Translations under genes and position numbers: made by a program | Shown here: positions 24,180 through 32,611 of the stretch, in pieces | How the letters are laid out: every line of letters begins with the position of its first letter | Position numbering within the stretch: the first letter of the stretch is position 1 | Assembly (NCBI GenBank): GCA_023300545.1 | Contig: JALZVT010000055.1 | Location: 1-37,158 of the forward strand | Length of the DNA stretch: 37,158 bases | Reading direction: 5' to 3' | Origin: Pseudomonadales bacterium | GTDB taxonomy: Bacteria; Pseudomonadota; Gammaproteobacteria; Pseudomonadales; Azotimanducaceae | The notes under the pieces: generated by a model | The model's input: the letters and a program-made list of their open reading frames with translations, nothing else | The model's database searches: none | Told to the model about the DNA's origin: nothing

Positions 24180-24842
24180 ATGAAAAGCTCAACTAATACT
24201 CGAATACTGCTTGTTGAAGATGATCCTGTCACGGCGGCGGCACTTGCCCGAAAATTGGCTCTACAACCCCATGTTGAGCTGGTGAACACGTTGTCTAATG
24301 TCACCGACGCGAAGGCCTACCTTGCCCATTCGCCAATCGATGTGCTGCTAACCGATCTTGATTTACCGGATGGTGATGGTACGGATGTCATTGCGGAGTT
24401 GGTGAGGCTTCAGCCCAATGCACTCGCGATGGTTATTTCCGTCTTTGGTGGTGAACAGCACGTTGTTCGGGCAATTCGAGCGGGTGCTTCTGGCTATCTC
24501 CTGAAAGACGATACGGCTCAGGAGATTGGTGAGGCGATTGCCTCTTTGGTGTCGGGGATCTCTCCCATCAGTCCGATGATCGCGCATCATTTAATTAAGG
24601 CATTGCAACCGAAAGCACAAGCCAACAACAATGAAGATACTGTTGATCTGTCAGATCGCGAGTTAGAAGTGCTTACGCTTGCAGCCAAAGGATTTACCTA
24701 CGCCGAAATCGCGGACGTGCTTGGCGTTAGCATCAACACCGTGAGTTCTTACACCCGTCGCGTTTACAGCAAGTTGGCGGTCACCTCAAAAACCGAAGCG
24801 ATCTACGAAGCGTCACGTATGGGGTTGATGGGTGATAGCTAG
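24180..24842 (+). CDS. NarL/LuxR-family response regulator (orphan)
   Basis: The 220-residue protein has an N-terminal receiver domain with the acidic pocket E13-D14-D15, phospho-acceptor D59 (LLTDLDLPDGDG), switch serine S87 and lysine K109 (GYLLKDD), all intact. A C-terminal LuxR-type helix-turn-helix follows: LSDRELEVLTLAAKGFTYAEIADVLGVSINTVSSYTRRVYSKL. It should bind DNA after phosphorylation and control transcription. No histidine kinase is next to it, so its partner is unknown. The ATG at 24180 is supported by alignment to the conserved receiver start. The stop codon shares the palindrome CTAG with the stop of the convergent gene. Target genes cannot be named; the divergent dioxygenase is one possible target. 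Confidence 0.94.
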   Translation: MKSSTNTRILLVEDDPVTAAALARKLALQPHVELVNTLSNVTDAKAYLAHSPIDVLLTDLDLPDGDGTDVIAELVRLQPNALAMVISVFGGEQHVVRAIRAGASGYLLKDDTAQEIGEAIASLVSGISPISPMIAHHLIKALQPKAQANNNEDTVDLSDRELEVLTLAAKGFTYAEIADVLGVSINTVSSYTRRVYSKLAVTSKTEAIYEASRMGLMGDS

Positions 24843-25627
24843 CCGGGGTCGTCTGGTAGTTGTTTGAGCATTCGCTGCAAAGCAAAGTGTCGATAGCTCA
24901 ACAGCACCAGTGATTCAACTTCCTGCCAGTCGACCAATTGTTCAAGGTTCAATTCGATCCAGCCATTGTGTCCGGTATATCGGGGAATCTCGAAACGTTT
25001 ATCGAAGCCGTAAGCGGGCTGAGCATCTACGCCAACCCAGATTGCTAACCGCAACACCCGTGCACGCCGATGCAGCGAGCAGAAGGATTTCTTGCCGGCC
25101 CGAAAGGCGGGGTCGCCAAAGGTCGTGTCCTGTGTGACCTCAGGCAGGCTGAGGCAAAACTTTTGCAGTTTGTGCAGTTTCTTCTGAGCTGCTGGGTTGT
25201 TCATTGGGTCGAAGTCTTCAGGATGCAATGAGATCTCTGGAGCCTTGATGTGGGGTGCAGCCGGAAGCTCGTTCTGCAGTGCAGCAGGTGCGACATTGAG
25301 ATAGGCATCGCGGGTTAGTGTGCTGATTTGATCCCAACTTAGGTCTTTATCCAGAAGCACGCCTAACCAGCCTTTAGCGCCAACGTATGGCGGCACATAG
25401 AAAGCGTCGGGCTCGTTTTCTGTATAGAACTGCTGAGTTCCTGTGGGCGAGTGCAGTATTAGGGCGATACGTCCGTCGCCATGATGGTTGATGGAATAGG
25501 TAGCAAAGGTTTTGCCGCGCACCCGAAAGTCGGGCGAGCCGTGACTGAGTACTTCTTCTGCTTCAGGAAACCACAGGCACAGATCGCGCACCGCCATGGA
25601 GATGTCTCTGGGTTTGCGGGCCGGCAT
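24839..25627 (-). CDS. Protein with tandem MmcQ/YjbR-like domains
   Basis: The 262-residue protein consists of two copies of a YjbR-like (MmcQ, DUF419) domain. Copy one spans about residues 12-112 and copy two about 152-258. They share CLWFPE/CLSLPE, GSPDFR/GDPAFR, a lysine-phenylalanine pair (GKTFATY/KKSFCSL), a GW core (YVGAKGWLGVLL and YTGHNGWIELNL) and a W-containing helix (LSWDQISTL and VDWQEVESL). Family members are small DNA-binding-like proteins of unsettled function, usually of a single domain. The start at 25627 overlaps nothing on the same strand; it is 70 bases from the divergent hydrolase start. The stop overlaps that of the response regulator on the opposite strand. I propose no function. 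Confidence 0.85.
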   Translation of the reverse strand: MPARKPRDISMAVRDLCLWFPEAEEVLSHGSPDFRVRGKTFATYSINHHGDGRIALILHSPTGTQQFYTENEPDAFYVPPYVGAKGWLGVLLDKDLSWDQISTLTRDAYLNVAPAALQNELPAAPHIKAPEISLHPEDFDPMNNPAAQKKLHKLQKFCLSLPEVTQDTTFGDPAFRAGKKSFCSLHRRARVLRLAIWVGVDAQPAYGFDKRFEIPRYTGHNGWIELNLEQLVDWQEVESLVLLSYRHFALQRMLKQLPDDPG

Positions 25628-25697
25628 GTTCAGGTCTTCCTGTAACGAGTTTCAAGCTAGACTAGCTTATTTACAGACTGTGGGAATTCTTTGGGTT

Positions 25698-26864
25698 ATG
25701 CACCAACTTCAGGTACTCATTGAGCAGCAGGTCGCCCAGGGGCTAATTCCTGCGGTTAGCGCCACATCCATAAACGCTGAGGGTGAAATTTGGCGCGGCG
25801 CGGCAGGTCTAGTCAAGCCTTGTGGCGCGGAGCCAATGACCAGCAACAGTGTGGTGTGGCTCGCATCAATGACCAAAGCGGTGACGGGGGTCGCGCTCAT
25901 GCAACTTGTTGAGCGCCTGCACCTGGACCTTGATACTCCGGCCAGCGAGTGGTTGCCAAACATGGCCCGTGTTCAGGTGTTGCAGGGGTTTGCTGACAAT
26001 GGCGCACCGCGTCTGCGGCGGGCGGCCAGCGTTCCGACGCTCCGCCAGCTATTGACTCATACCAGCGGCTTTGGCTATGACATGTGGAGCGACAAGCTGT
26101 TTCGGTTGGGGGAGTACCAAGCTGAATACACGGATTGGGCAAGCGACTTTGATGAGGTGTTGATCTTCGACCCCGGCACCGATTGGGCCTACGGCACCGG
26201 TATTGATTGGTGTGGGCGGGTAGTGGAAGAAATCACCGGTCGTTCGTTAGGTGAGGTGCTGCGCAACCAAATATTCGAACCGCTCAAAATGACCGATACT
26301 GCCTTTCTGCTGAGCGATGACATGCGCTCAAAGCTTGTTCCAGTGCATGTGCGAGACGAACAGGGTGGGTTTCAACCCATTGAGTTTGAAATTGAGCAAA
26401 ACCCTGAGCATGAGATGGGTGGCGGCGGGCTCTATGGTACGCCAACGGATTACCTGCAATTTTGCCGGGCAATTCTCCGAGGTGGAGAGCTCGATGGCGA
26501 ACGAATCTTGCAAGCAACAACGGTCGCTACAATGGCTGCTAATCACATGGGCGCTCGTACGATGGGGGATCTTCCAACCTCGGTACCGAGCATGACCAAT
26601 GATCTGGCCTTCTTCCCCGGAGTAGAAAAGAACTGGGGGCTGACCTTTATGCGGAATGAGCAGGCAACGCTACATGGGCGCGCACCAGGCACCCTAGCTT
26701 GGGCTGGGCTGGCTAACACCTACTACTGGATCGATATCAATGGTGGTACGGCAGGCGTTTGGGCAACGCAGTTGTTTCCCTTCAATGATTCAGCCGCACG
26801 TGAGTGCTTCTTTGAGTTTGAAACTGCAGTTTTGAAAACTAAAGCTCGCGCGACGTCAGGCTAA
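25698..26864 (+). CDS. Serine hydrolase, class C beta-lactamase fold (family VIII esterase-like)
   Basis: The 388-residue protein has the SxxK motif as S57-M-T-K60 in WLASMTKAVTGVALMQL, the second motif region with tyrosine 165 in DWAYGTGID, and a late GTLAWAGLANTYYWID where beta-lactamases have the KTG box. TLRQLLTHTSGFGY and GGGGLYGTPTDYLQFC are typical of the family. No signal peptide is present, so it is probably a cytoplasmic esterase or peptidase-like enzyme rather than a secreted beta-lactamase. The ATG at 25698 was chosen because the first beta-lactamase-fold residues follow at once; an earlier in-frame start at 25596 would overlap the divergent gene. It converges on the CoA-transferase with overlapping stop codons. 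Confidence 0.9.
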   Translation: MHQLQVLIEQQVAQGLIPAVSATSINAEGEIWRGAAGLVKPCGAEPMTSNSVVWLASMTKAVTGVALMQLVERLHLDLDTPASEWLPNMARVQVLQGFADNGAPRLRRAASVPTLRQLLTHTSGFGYDMWSDKLFRLGEYQAEYTDWASDFDEVLIFDPGTDWAYGTGIDWCGRVVEEITGRSLGEVLRNQIFEPLKMTDTAFLLSDDMRSKLVPVHVRDEQGGFQPIEFEIEQNPEHEMGGGGLYGTPTDYLQFCRAILRGGELDGERILQATTVATMAANHMGARTMGDLPTSVPSMTNDLAFFPGVEKNWGLTFMRNEQATLHGRAPGTLAWAGLANTYYWIDINGGTAGVWATQLFPFNDSAARECFFEFETAVLKTKARATSG

Positions 26865-28057
26865 ATCGTGCCCGCTTGTTCAAGCTGAACAAGCTCTGCG
26901 GCCGTGATGTTCAGAAGTTCGGCGTAGACCTCGGCATTGTGTTCGCCAAGCTCTGGCCCGGTCCAGCGCACAGAACCGGGTGTCGCGGAAAGGCGTGGGA
27001 ACACGCCCTGCATCTTCAACTTGCCAAAGGTCTTGTTGGTGACATCGATGATGGTGTCGCGCGCTTTAAATTGTTCGTCTTCGAGCATGTCGGGGGCGCG
27101 ATAGATTTTCCCTGCGGGCACGCCCAATTCAGTGAGCCGGCCCAGTAACTCTTCAGCGGGTAAAGTGACTGACCACTCGCCAATCACCTCGTCCAGCGTC
27201 TGCTGGTTTTCGCCCCGCGATATGTGATCGCAGAATCTTGGGTCGGTCAACAGTTCGGGTTGCCCCATGGCCTGGGTTAACCGCGCGAAGGTATTGGGTT
27301 GATTTGCACCCATGACAATCATGTCGCCATCCGCTGTCGGATAGACATTTGACGGAGCGGTCTTAGGCAATATCGAACCGCTGCGCTCGCGCACAAAGCC
27401 GCCCTGCGTGTATTCCGGAATAGTCGATTCCATAACGGCTAGCACCGCTTCGTAGATCGCAGAGTCGACCACCTGACCCTCGCCGGTTTGGTGGCGGTGA
27501 TGCAACGCTGACAGCGCACCCACACAGGCAAAGGTCGCCGCGAGAGAGTCACCGATAGAAATACCGGCCCGACTGGGGATGCGGTCGGGGTCGCCGGTCA
27601 CATAGCGCAGACCGCCCATGGCTTCGCCAACTGAGCCGTAACCGGCCCGCTGTGCATAGGGGCCGGTCTGGCCAAAACCTGAAACTCGCACCATGATGAG
27701 CCCCGGGTTGTGTTGCGCAAGTTCTGCATAGCTCAGGCCCCACTTTTCCATGGTGCCCGGGCGAAAGTTTTCAATCAGAATGTCGCTCTGGGCCACCATG
27801 TTCTTGAGCATGGTTTGGCCTGGTGTTTCACGCAGATTTAGCGTGACGCTTTTCTTGTTACGCGCGATAAGCGGCCACCAGACTTTAATGCCTCGGCCCC
27901 AGTCACGCATGGGGTCACCCACCTTGGGGGCTTCGACCTTGATCACCTCAGCGCCCATGTCACCCATGAGTTGCCCACAGAAGGGGCCGGCGATCAGGGT
28001 GCCGAGTTCGAGTACGCGCAGGCCGGCGAGGGCGCCGGTTGAATCAGTTGTTGTCAT
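26861..28057 (-). CDS. Family III CoA-transferase (CaiB/BaiF type) with atypical active site
   Basis: The 398-residue protein has the family pattern LAGLRVLELGTLIAGPFCGQ, MGDMGAEVIKVEAP, RNKKSVTLNLRETPG and ILIENFRPGTMEKWGL. At the place where most members have the nucleophilic aspartate (YD.V.QA.SG), this protein reads Y140-G-S-V-G-E145-A-M-GG, so glycine 141 replaces it and glutamate 145 is the only nearby acid. It may use another carboxylate or belong to a subgroup with that pattern. The ATG at 28057 overlaps the HMG-CoA lyase gene by 14 bases, a sign of translational coupling; a longer start at 28144 is unlikely. A role in activating a hydroxymethylglutarate-type acid is inferred from that neighbour. 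Confidence 0.9.
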   Translation of the reverse strand: MTTTDSTGALAGLRVLELGTLIAGPFCGQLMGDMGAEVIKVEAPKVGDPMRDWGRGIKVWWPLIARNKKSVTLNLRETPGQTMLKNMVAQSDILIENFRPGTMEKWGLSYAELAQHNPGLIMVRVSGFGQTGPYAQRAGYGSVGEAMGGLRYVTGDPDRIPSRAGISIGDSLAATFACVGALSALHHRHQTGEGQVVDSAIYEAVLAVMESTIPEYTQGGFVRERSGSILPKTAPSNVYPTADGDMIVMGANQPNTFARLTQAMGQPELLTDPRFCDHISRGENQQTLDEVIGEWSVTLPAEELLGRLTELGVPAGKIYRAPDMLEDEQFKARDTIIDVTNKTFGKLKMQGVFPRLSATPGSVRWTGPELGEHNAEVYAELLNITAAELVQLEQAGTI

Positions 28058-28988
28058 GTGTAACTGCCGGAAAATTCCCAGCTCGCAATAACGCGGATGG
28101 TACGGCTTTGCCGAGCTTCTCCTGTAGCCACCCCGCGGCTTCAATCAGCCTGTCTATATCGACGCCGTGCTCAATGCCCGATCGATTCAACATGTACAGC
28201 AAGTCTTCGGAGGCAATGTTTCCAGTCGCATTCGGCGCGAACGGGCAGCCTCCAATACCGCCAATACTAGCATCGAGTGTGGCGACGCCCTGCTGCAGGG
28301 CGGCAAACGCATTGGCAATACCGGTGTTGCGAGTGTCATGGAAGTGCGCACGCAGTGGAATGTCTGGCCCTAGCTCGTTGCGCAGTTCGCCAAACAGATC
28401 TCTGACCTGGCTCGGGACGCCAACGCCAATCGTATCAGCGAGGGCAATTTCTACGGGCGCTTCTTCTGCGAGTCGCTTAGCGGCATCAATGACCCGTTGT
28501 GCGGGAACTTCGCCTTCAAAGGGACAACCAAAGGCGACGGCGAGCGTGGCCTGAGCGGGCAGTCCGCGCAGGCGTGCGTCTTTCAGTACGCCGGCGGCGA
28601 CCTCGGTTGCTTCACGCACGCTCTGGCCCTGATTGCGTTCGCCAAAGGTGTCGCTGACGGGAATAACAAAGCCCGCCTCATCGAGTGCTTCGGTAGCCAG
28701 CAGGCGTTGATAGCCGCGCTCGTTGAGAATGAGTCCGGTGTAAGTCACGTCACCGCGCTGGGGCAAGCCAGCGCAGACAGCCTCAGCATCGGCCATGCGC
28801 GGCACTTTTTTTGGATGTACGAAACTCGCGACCTCGATGCGCTTTGCGCCCGCATCGAGTGCCCATTGAATGAGCGCCAGTTTGTTTTGTGTCGACAGTT
28901 CGACGGCCTCATTCTGAAGGCCGTCGCGTGGGCTTACCTCCATAAGAGTGACTTGTTGAACCAGACCATTGCTGACGGTGTCGTTCAT
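28044..28988 (-). CDS. Hydroxymethylglutaryl-CoA lyase
   Basis: The 314-residue enzyme has the N-terminal VSPRDGLQNE with catalytic R21-D22, then AGAKRIEVASFVHPKKVPRMADAE, HFHDTRNTGIANAF with metal-binding histidines, and the signature GGIGGCPFAPNATGNIASEDL with the active cysteine. HMG-CoA lyases split 3-hydroxy-3-methylglutaryl-CoA into acetyl-CoA and acetoacetate in leucine breakdown; relatives act on other branched hydroxyacyl-CoAs. The ATG at 28988 is supported by AGGAG seven bases upstream; a start at 29015 lacks one. The CoA-transferase start overlaps its 3' end, and the beta-oxidation multienzyme ends 38 bases upstream, so the three form one operon. Confidence 0.93.
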   Translation of the reverse strand: MNDTVSNGLVQQVTLMEVSPRDGLQNEAVELSTQNKLALIQWALDAGAKRIEVASFVHPKKVPRMADAEAVCAGLPQRGDVTYTGLILNERGYQRLLATEALDEAGFVIPVSDTFGERNQGQSVREATEVAAGVLKDARLRGLPAQATLAVAFGCPFEGEVPAQRVIDAAKRLAEEAPVEIALADTIGVGVPSQVRDLFGELRNELGPDIPLRAHFHDTRNTGIANAFAALQQGVATLDASIGGIGGCPFAPNATGNIASEDLLYMLNRSGIEHGVDIDRLIEAAGWLQEKLGKAVPSALLRAGNFPAVTHDNN

Positions 28989-29026
28989 GTCATTGCTCCT
29001 GTGAAGGTTAGCCAAAGGCTGTGCGC

Positions 29027-31153
29027 TTAGGCGCCAGCCTGATACTCCGCGAAGGTTTTGCCTTCTTCGGCCAGACGCTTAAGCAGAGGAGCGGGTTCCC
29101 ACGCTGGGCCACCATACTTCTTGCCAAACTCAAGAATGTCGTCGTAGACGTTCTTGAGGCCCTGTTGGTCTGCCCAAAACATGGGCCCACCGGTGGGCTC
29201 AGGAAAGCCATAGCCGTTGATGTACACAATGTCGATGTCGCAGGGGCGAATCGCAATGCCTTCTTCCAGCAGCTTTGCCCCTTCATTGATCAACGGGTAG
29301 AAGCACCGCTTGAGTACTTCGTCGTCGTCGATGGCCGCACGGGTAATGCCAAGTTCTGCCGAGGTTTCTTCGACAATGGTGACCACTTCCGGGTCCGGCT
29401 GGCCAGCACGGCTACCTTCCGGATAGATATAGAAGCCGCGGTTGTTTTTCTGACCGAAGCGCTCCAGTTCGCACAGCTTGTCAGCAACCCGGGCTGTGAT
29501 AGGCACGTCTTCGGGCGCCATTTTAGATAGCTTGCGTGCGCGCCAACCAAGGTCGAGGCCAACCAGGTCGTTCATTTGGAACGGCCCCATGGGCATGCCA
29601 AAACCAAGAATGACGTTGTCGACCTGATACGGGGTCGCGCCCTGCAGAATAATCTCACCCGCCTGGCGTGTGTATTGACCGAGCATGCGGTTGCCGATGA
29701 AGCCTGGTGCGTTGCCCGACAGGACGGCAATCTTCTTTAGAGTTTTGCCGAGTGCCATGGACGTGGCGATCGTAGCTGCAGATGTTTTCTCGCCGCGTAC
29801 CACTTCCAGCAGGCGCATAATGTTGGCCGGGCTGAAGAAATGCAGGCCAATCACGTCTTCTGGACGGGTAGTGGCAGCTGCCATTTTGTCGATATCAAGG
29901 CCGGATGTGTTACTGGCAATAATGGCGCCGGGCTTTGCGACCTTTTCAAGCTCTGCAAAAATGTCGACCTTCACATCGATGTTCTCGTACACAGCTTCGA
30001 TAATAACGTCGGCATCGCTAAGGCCAGAGTATTCGGTGGTGCCGCTCAGCAGGCTCATACACTTGTCGAGTGCCTCCTGAGTCATGCGGCCACGCTTCAC
30101 CTGAATTTCGTAATTCTTGCGAATCACGCCGAGGCCACGATCGAGCGCGTCCTGATTCATTTCGAGGATTTTGACGGGAATGCCCACGTTGGCGAAGCTC
30201 ATCGAGATGCCGCCGCCCATGGTGCCGCAACCGATTACGCCGGCTGATTTGATCGGCTTGAGAGGTGTGTCTTTAGGTACGTCCGGAATTTTACCCACTT
30301 CGCGTTCGCTGAAGAACACGTGGATTAGCGCCGCGCGCTGGGGGTGTTCCATGCACTGGGCAAAGTATTTGCGCTCAGCTTTCATGCCCTCATCGAAGTC
30401 GTCGCTGTTAACCGCAGCTTCGACACACTTGATGATCATTTCGGGCGCAAAGCGACCACGCATCTTGCGGCTCATGCCTTTACGGGCGTTGTCGAACAGA
30501 TCAGGATTGGCGCGATCAGCCATCACTTTGTCGGCTTCATCACGAATCTTGCGAGTTGGGCTGCCTTTAGCAACCAGGTCTTGGGCAAAGCCAATAGCGG
30601 CGTCAACGATGTCACCGTCAAACACCTCATCAACGATGCCCAATTCTTTGGCAGCGGGGCCAGGAATAGGGTCGCCAGATAGAATGAACCCAAGGGCTTT
30701 TTCAGCGCCAATCAGGCGAGGTAGGCGCTGGGTGCCACCTGCGCCGGGCAATAGGCCGAGTTTTACTTCTGGCAGGCCAACGGGCGCTGTGGGGGAGGCC
30801 ACCCGATAGTCGCAGCACAGGGCGACTTCAAGACCACCGCCAAAGGCTGTGCCGTTAATTGCGGCGATAATGGGCTTGGTGCTGCCTTCCATCATGGTCA
30901 GAACGTCACCGAGGCCAGGGCCGGCGGAGGCCGCTTTGCCAAACTCAGAGATGTCAGCGCCAGCGATAAATGCTCGACCCTTGCCGGTAAGTACAATGGC
31001 ATTGATCTCGCTATCAGCCAGTGCGGCTGTGACGCCATCGTGCAGGCCTTTGCGAACGCCGCTGGAAAGTGGGTTCACCGGTGGGTTATCGATGGTCATC
31101 ACGGCGATATTGCCGCGTGCTTCGTAGTGGACGGTGCCTTTGAGTTCGGTCAT
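29027..31153 (-). CDS. Bifunctional enoyl-CoA hydratase / 3-hydroxyacyl-CoA dehydrogenase
   Basis: The 708-residue protein has two enzymes in one chain. The N-terminal crotonase domain shows FIAGADISEF, NGTAFGGGLEVALCCDYRVA and the catalytic region GLPEVKLGLLPGAGGTQRLPR. The dehydrogenase part starts with the NAD site GVIGCGTMGGGISMSFANVG and includes GLHFFSPANIMRLLEVVRG with the catalytic histidine and GNAPGFIGNRML. Two C-terminal helical 3HCDH domains follow. It carries out the hydration and oxidation steps of fatty-acid or branched acyl-CoA beta-oxidation in the cytoplasm. AGGGAG precedes the ATG at 31153. It is the first gene of the operon with HMG-CoA lyase and the CoA-transferase. I see no thiolase in the window. 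Confidence 0.95.
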   Translation of the reverse strand: MTELKGTVHYEARGNIAVMTIDNPPVNPLSSGVRKGLHDGVTAALADSEINAIVLTGKGRAFIAGADISEFGKAASAGPGLGDVLTMMEGSTKPIIAAINGTAFGGGLEVALCCDYRVASPTAPVGLPEVKLGLLPGAGGTQRLPRLIGAEKALGFILSGDPIPGPAAKELGIVDEVFDGDIVDAAIGFAQDLVAKGSPTRKIRDEADKVMADRANPDLFDNARKGMSRKMRGRFAPEMIIKCVEAAVNSDDFDEGMKAERKYFAQCMEHPQRAALIHVFFSEREVGKIPDVPKDTPLKPIKSAGVIGCGTMGGGISMSFANVGIPVKILEMNQDALDRGLGVIRKNYEIQVKRGRMTQEALDKCMSLLSGTTEYSGLSDADVIIEAVYENIDVKVDIFAELEKVAKPGAIIASNTSGLDIDKMAAATTRPEDVIGLHFFSPANIMRLLEVVRGEKTSAATIATSMALGKTLKKIAVLSGNAPGFIGNRMLGQYTRQAGEIILQGATPYQVDNVILGFGMPMGPFQMNDLVGLDLGWRARKLSKMAPEDVPITARVADKLCELERFGQKNNRGFYIYPEGSRAGQPDPEVVTIVEETSAELGITRAAIDDDEVLKRCFYPLINEGAKLLEEGIAIRPCDIDIVYINGYGFPEPTGGPMFWADQQGLKNVYDDILEFGKKYGGPAWEPAPLLKRLAEEGKTFAEYQAGA

Positions 31154-31358
31154 GGCGGTGCTCCCTGAGCCCTCGTGATGCAGTTGTTGCAGCCCACCAG
31201 TATATCGGAGAAATACGTCCGGTCCTCTATCGCGTCATTAGCGACCAACGGAGCACGCCCTTGGGCCCGAACCAGCCATTTTCTCCCGATCTGGAATCTT
31301 GTGGGGGATTGATGGTCACAACAACCAAGAACACCATTTTGACAAGGTCAACCCTTCC

Positions 31359-32141
31359 ATGACGCATAAGCTATTTACTTCCTCTATATCGCATCTGCTA
31401 GCCGGAACCGCGTTGCTGTTTTGTTCGGCCACGACCCAGGCCAAAGGTCTGTTCGATACTGACCCGGCAGATGGCGGTTTATACCTGTCTGGATTTGTCG
31501 GCGCAGGATTCCCGAACGACGCGAATTTTAGTGGGCAGCAAGACCCCGCACTGGGCTCTCCGGGTACTGCAGGCGCTGCGGCGGATATCAGCGCGTCCTT
31601 TGACAACGATGTCTACTTTGGCGGCGCGGTGGGTTACCGATTGCCGTATAAGTTTTTAACGTACCTCCAGCCCCGAGTTGAGCTCGAGGTGAGCTACCTT
31701 GACACCGACGTGGATGGTGGGGCGTTCAACGATGGCGACCAAATCTTTGGCGGCTCGCAAGAGAGCCTGTACATTTTTGTGAACAGTTTCACCGATATCA
31801 TCTGGTCGGAAGATCAAGCGATCATCCCCTACTTTGGCGGTGGCATTGGGATTGGCGTCATTGATAATGACATTACCTATTTCCCCAACAATGGTATTGC
31901 AGCAGCTCCAACATTTGGCGTTCAAGGGCAAGACACAGGGCTCGCGAGCCACACGACGCTTGGTGTCAGTATTCCGGTGAATGACAAATTGGAGGTCTAC
32001 GGGGAAGGTCGCTATTTATTAACGCTTGATGTCGACGATGAGCGCCGCTTCATCGGTGGCGGTGGAGAAATCTTTAACGCTGACGTTGACGACAACCTGG
32101 ACGGCTTCAGTTTGACTCTGGGATTGCGATTCAAGTTTTAG
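31359..32141 (+). CDS. Outer-membrane beta-barrel protein (OMP_b-brl type)
   Basis: The 260-residue protein has a signal peptide ending near ATTQAKG, then an eight-strand-like pattern of alternating aromatic and polar residues (GLYLSGFVGAGFPNDANF, YFGGAVGYRLPY, YLQPRVELEVSYLDTD). Between strands it is rich in Asp, Asn and Gly. The last strand, SLTLGLRFKF, ends in phenylalanine, the usual signal for insertion by the Bam machinery. The ATG at 31359 is chosen because it gives the signal peptide directly; an upstream in-frame start would add a non-signal leader. It is divergent from the beta-oxidation gene with 205 bases between them. It resembles small OmpA/OmpW-like porins; the function is unknown. 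Confidence 0.85.
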   Translation: MTHKLFTSSISHLLAGTALLFCSATTQAKGLFDTDPADGGLYLSGFVGAGFPNDANFSGQQDPALGSPGTAGAAADISASFDNDVYFGGAVGYRLPYKFLTYLQPRVELEVSYLDTDVDGGAFNDGDQIFGGSQESLYIFVNSFTDIIWSEDQAIIPYFGGGIGIGVIDNDITYFPNNGIAAAPTFGVQGQDTGLASHTTLGVSIPVNDKLEVYGEGRYLLTLDVDDERRFIGGGGEIFNADVDDNLDGFSLTLGLRFKF

Positions 32142-32164
32142 CGCGCGCTTAAGCTAGGTAATTA

Positions 32165-32175
32165 TTGTCCGACAA
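32165..32175. promoter_or_regulatory. TTGTC-C-GACAA palindrome
   Basis: An eleven-base palindrome with a single central base lies 24 bases past the outer-membrane protein stop codon. Its core TGTCCGACA is repeated in reverse orientation upstream of the PEP-CTERM gene at 22831-22839. It could be an operator, but two occurrences are weak evidence. Confidence 0.25.
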
Positions 32176-32492
32176 TTTCCGTTGCTGATCACGCAGCACG
32201 GCACTTTGCGTCGCGCGTGTAACTGCTCGAAACCTTTTCGGCTAGAACGGTTGGCGCTAACGCAACCTCAGGCTCCGATTTGTTGCAGCCAATGGCGAAT
32301 TGTCGAGATCAAAACTAAGCTCGTAACATCGCTGCCGTGGACTCTAGCGGGCTCACCTTTGGGACAGATGACGAGACAAATCATTGACTCAACGAGCATC
32401 GGGTGAGCCTGTCCTGCCGCCACTTTGGCAGCAATAATTTTTGACTCTAACCAAATTTCGTCGGACTTGGGAAGAAATTGGCCATCGATGAA

Positions 32493-32521
32493 TTGACACT
32501 GAATAGCAGGGTTGGTTTGAT
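32493..32521 (+). promoter_or_regulatory. Candidate sigma-70 promoter for the TonB receptor gene
   Basis: A perfect TTGACA (32493-32498) is followed by 17 bases and TTTGAT (32516-32521), four of six matches to the -10 consensus. Transcription from here would leave about 175 bases of leader before the GTG at 32704, and that leader would contain the alternating repeats described separately. Found by eye; no other box in the gap is better. Confidence 0.35.
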
Positions 32522-32522
32522 C

Positions 32523-32551
32523 TGTTTCACGAATGTTTCTGTATTGAAACA
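32523..32551 (+). repeat. Two TGTTTC copies facing one GAAACA
   Basis: TGTTTC occurs at 32523-32528 and again at 32534-32539, and its complement GAAACA at 32546-32551. The nearer copy can form a six-base-pair stem with a six-base loop; the farther copy competes for the same arm. The group overlaps the expected transcription start of the candidate promoter, so it could equally be an operator. Confidence 0.35.
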
Positions 32552-32611
32552 AGGTGCTGAAGAAATCCCATCCAAAGTGCCTTTCTGATCTCATCGACTA
32601 ACGTCGAATCA

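Noticed and set aside
30171-30809. 212-codon frame antisense to the beta-oxidation gene
   Set aside because: It lies wholly inside a certain gene with complete motifs and shows no domain; it is a codon-bias shadow.
32268-32594. 108-codon open frame on the minus strand in the long gap
   Set aside because: It has no recognisable domain, no ribosome-binding site, and no support from context; random open frames of this size are common at this GC content.
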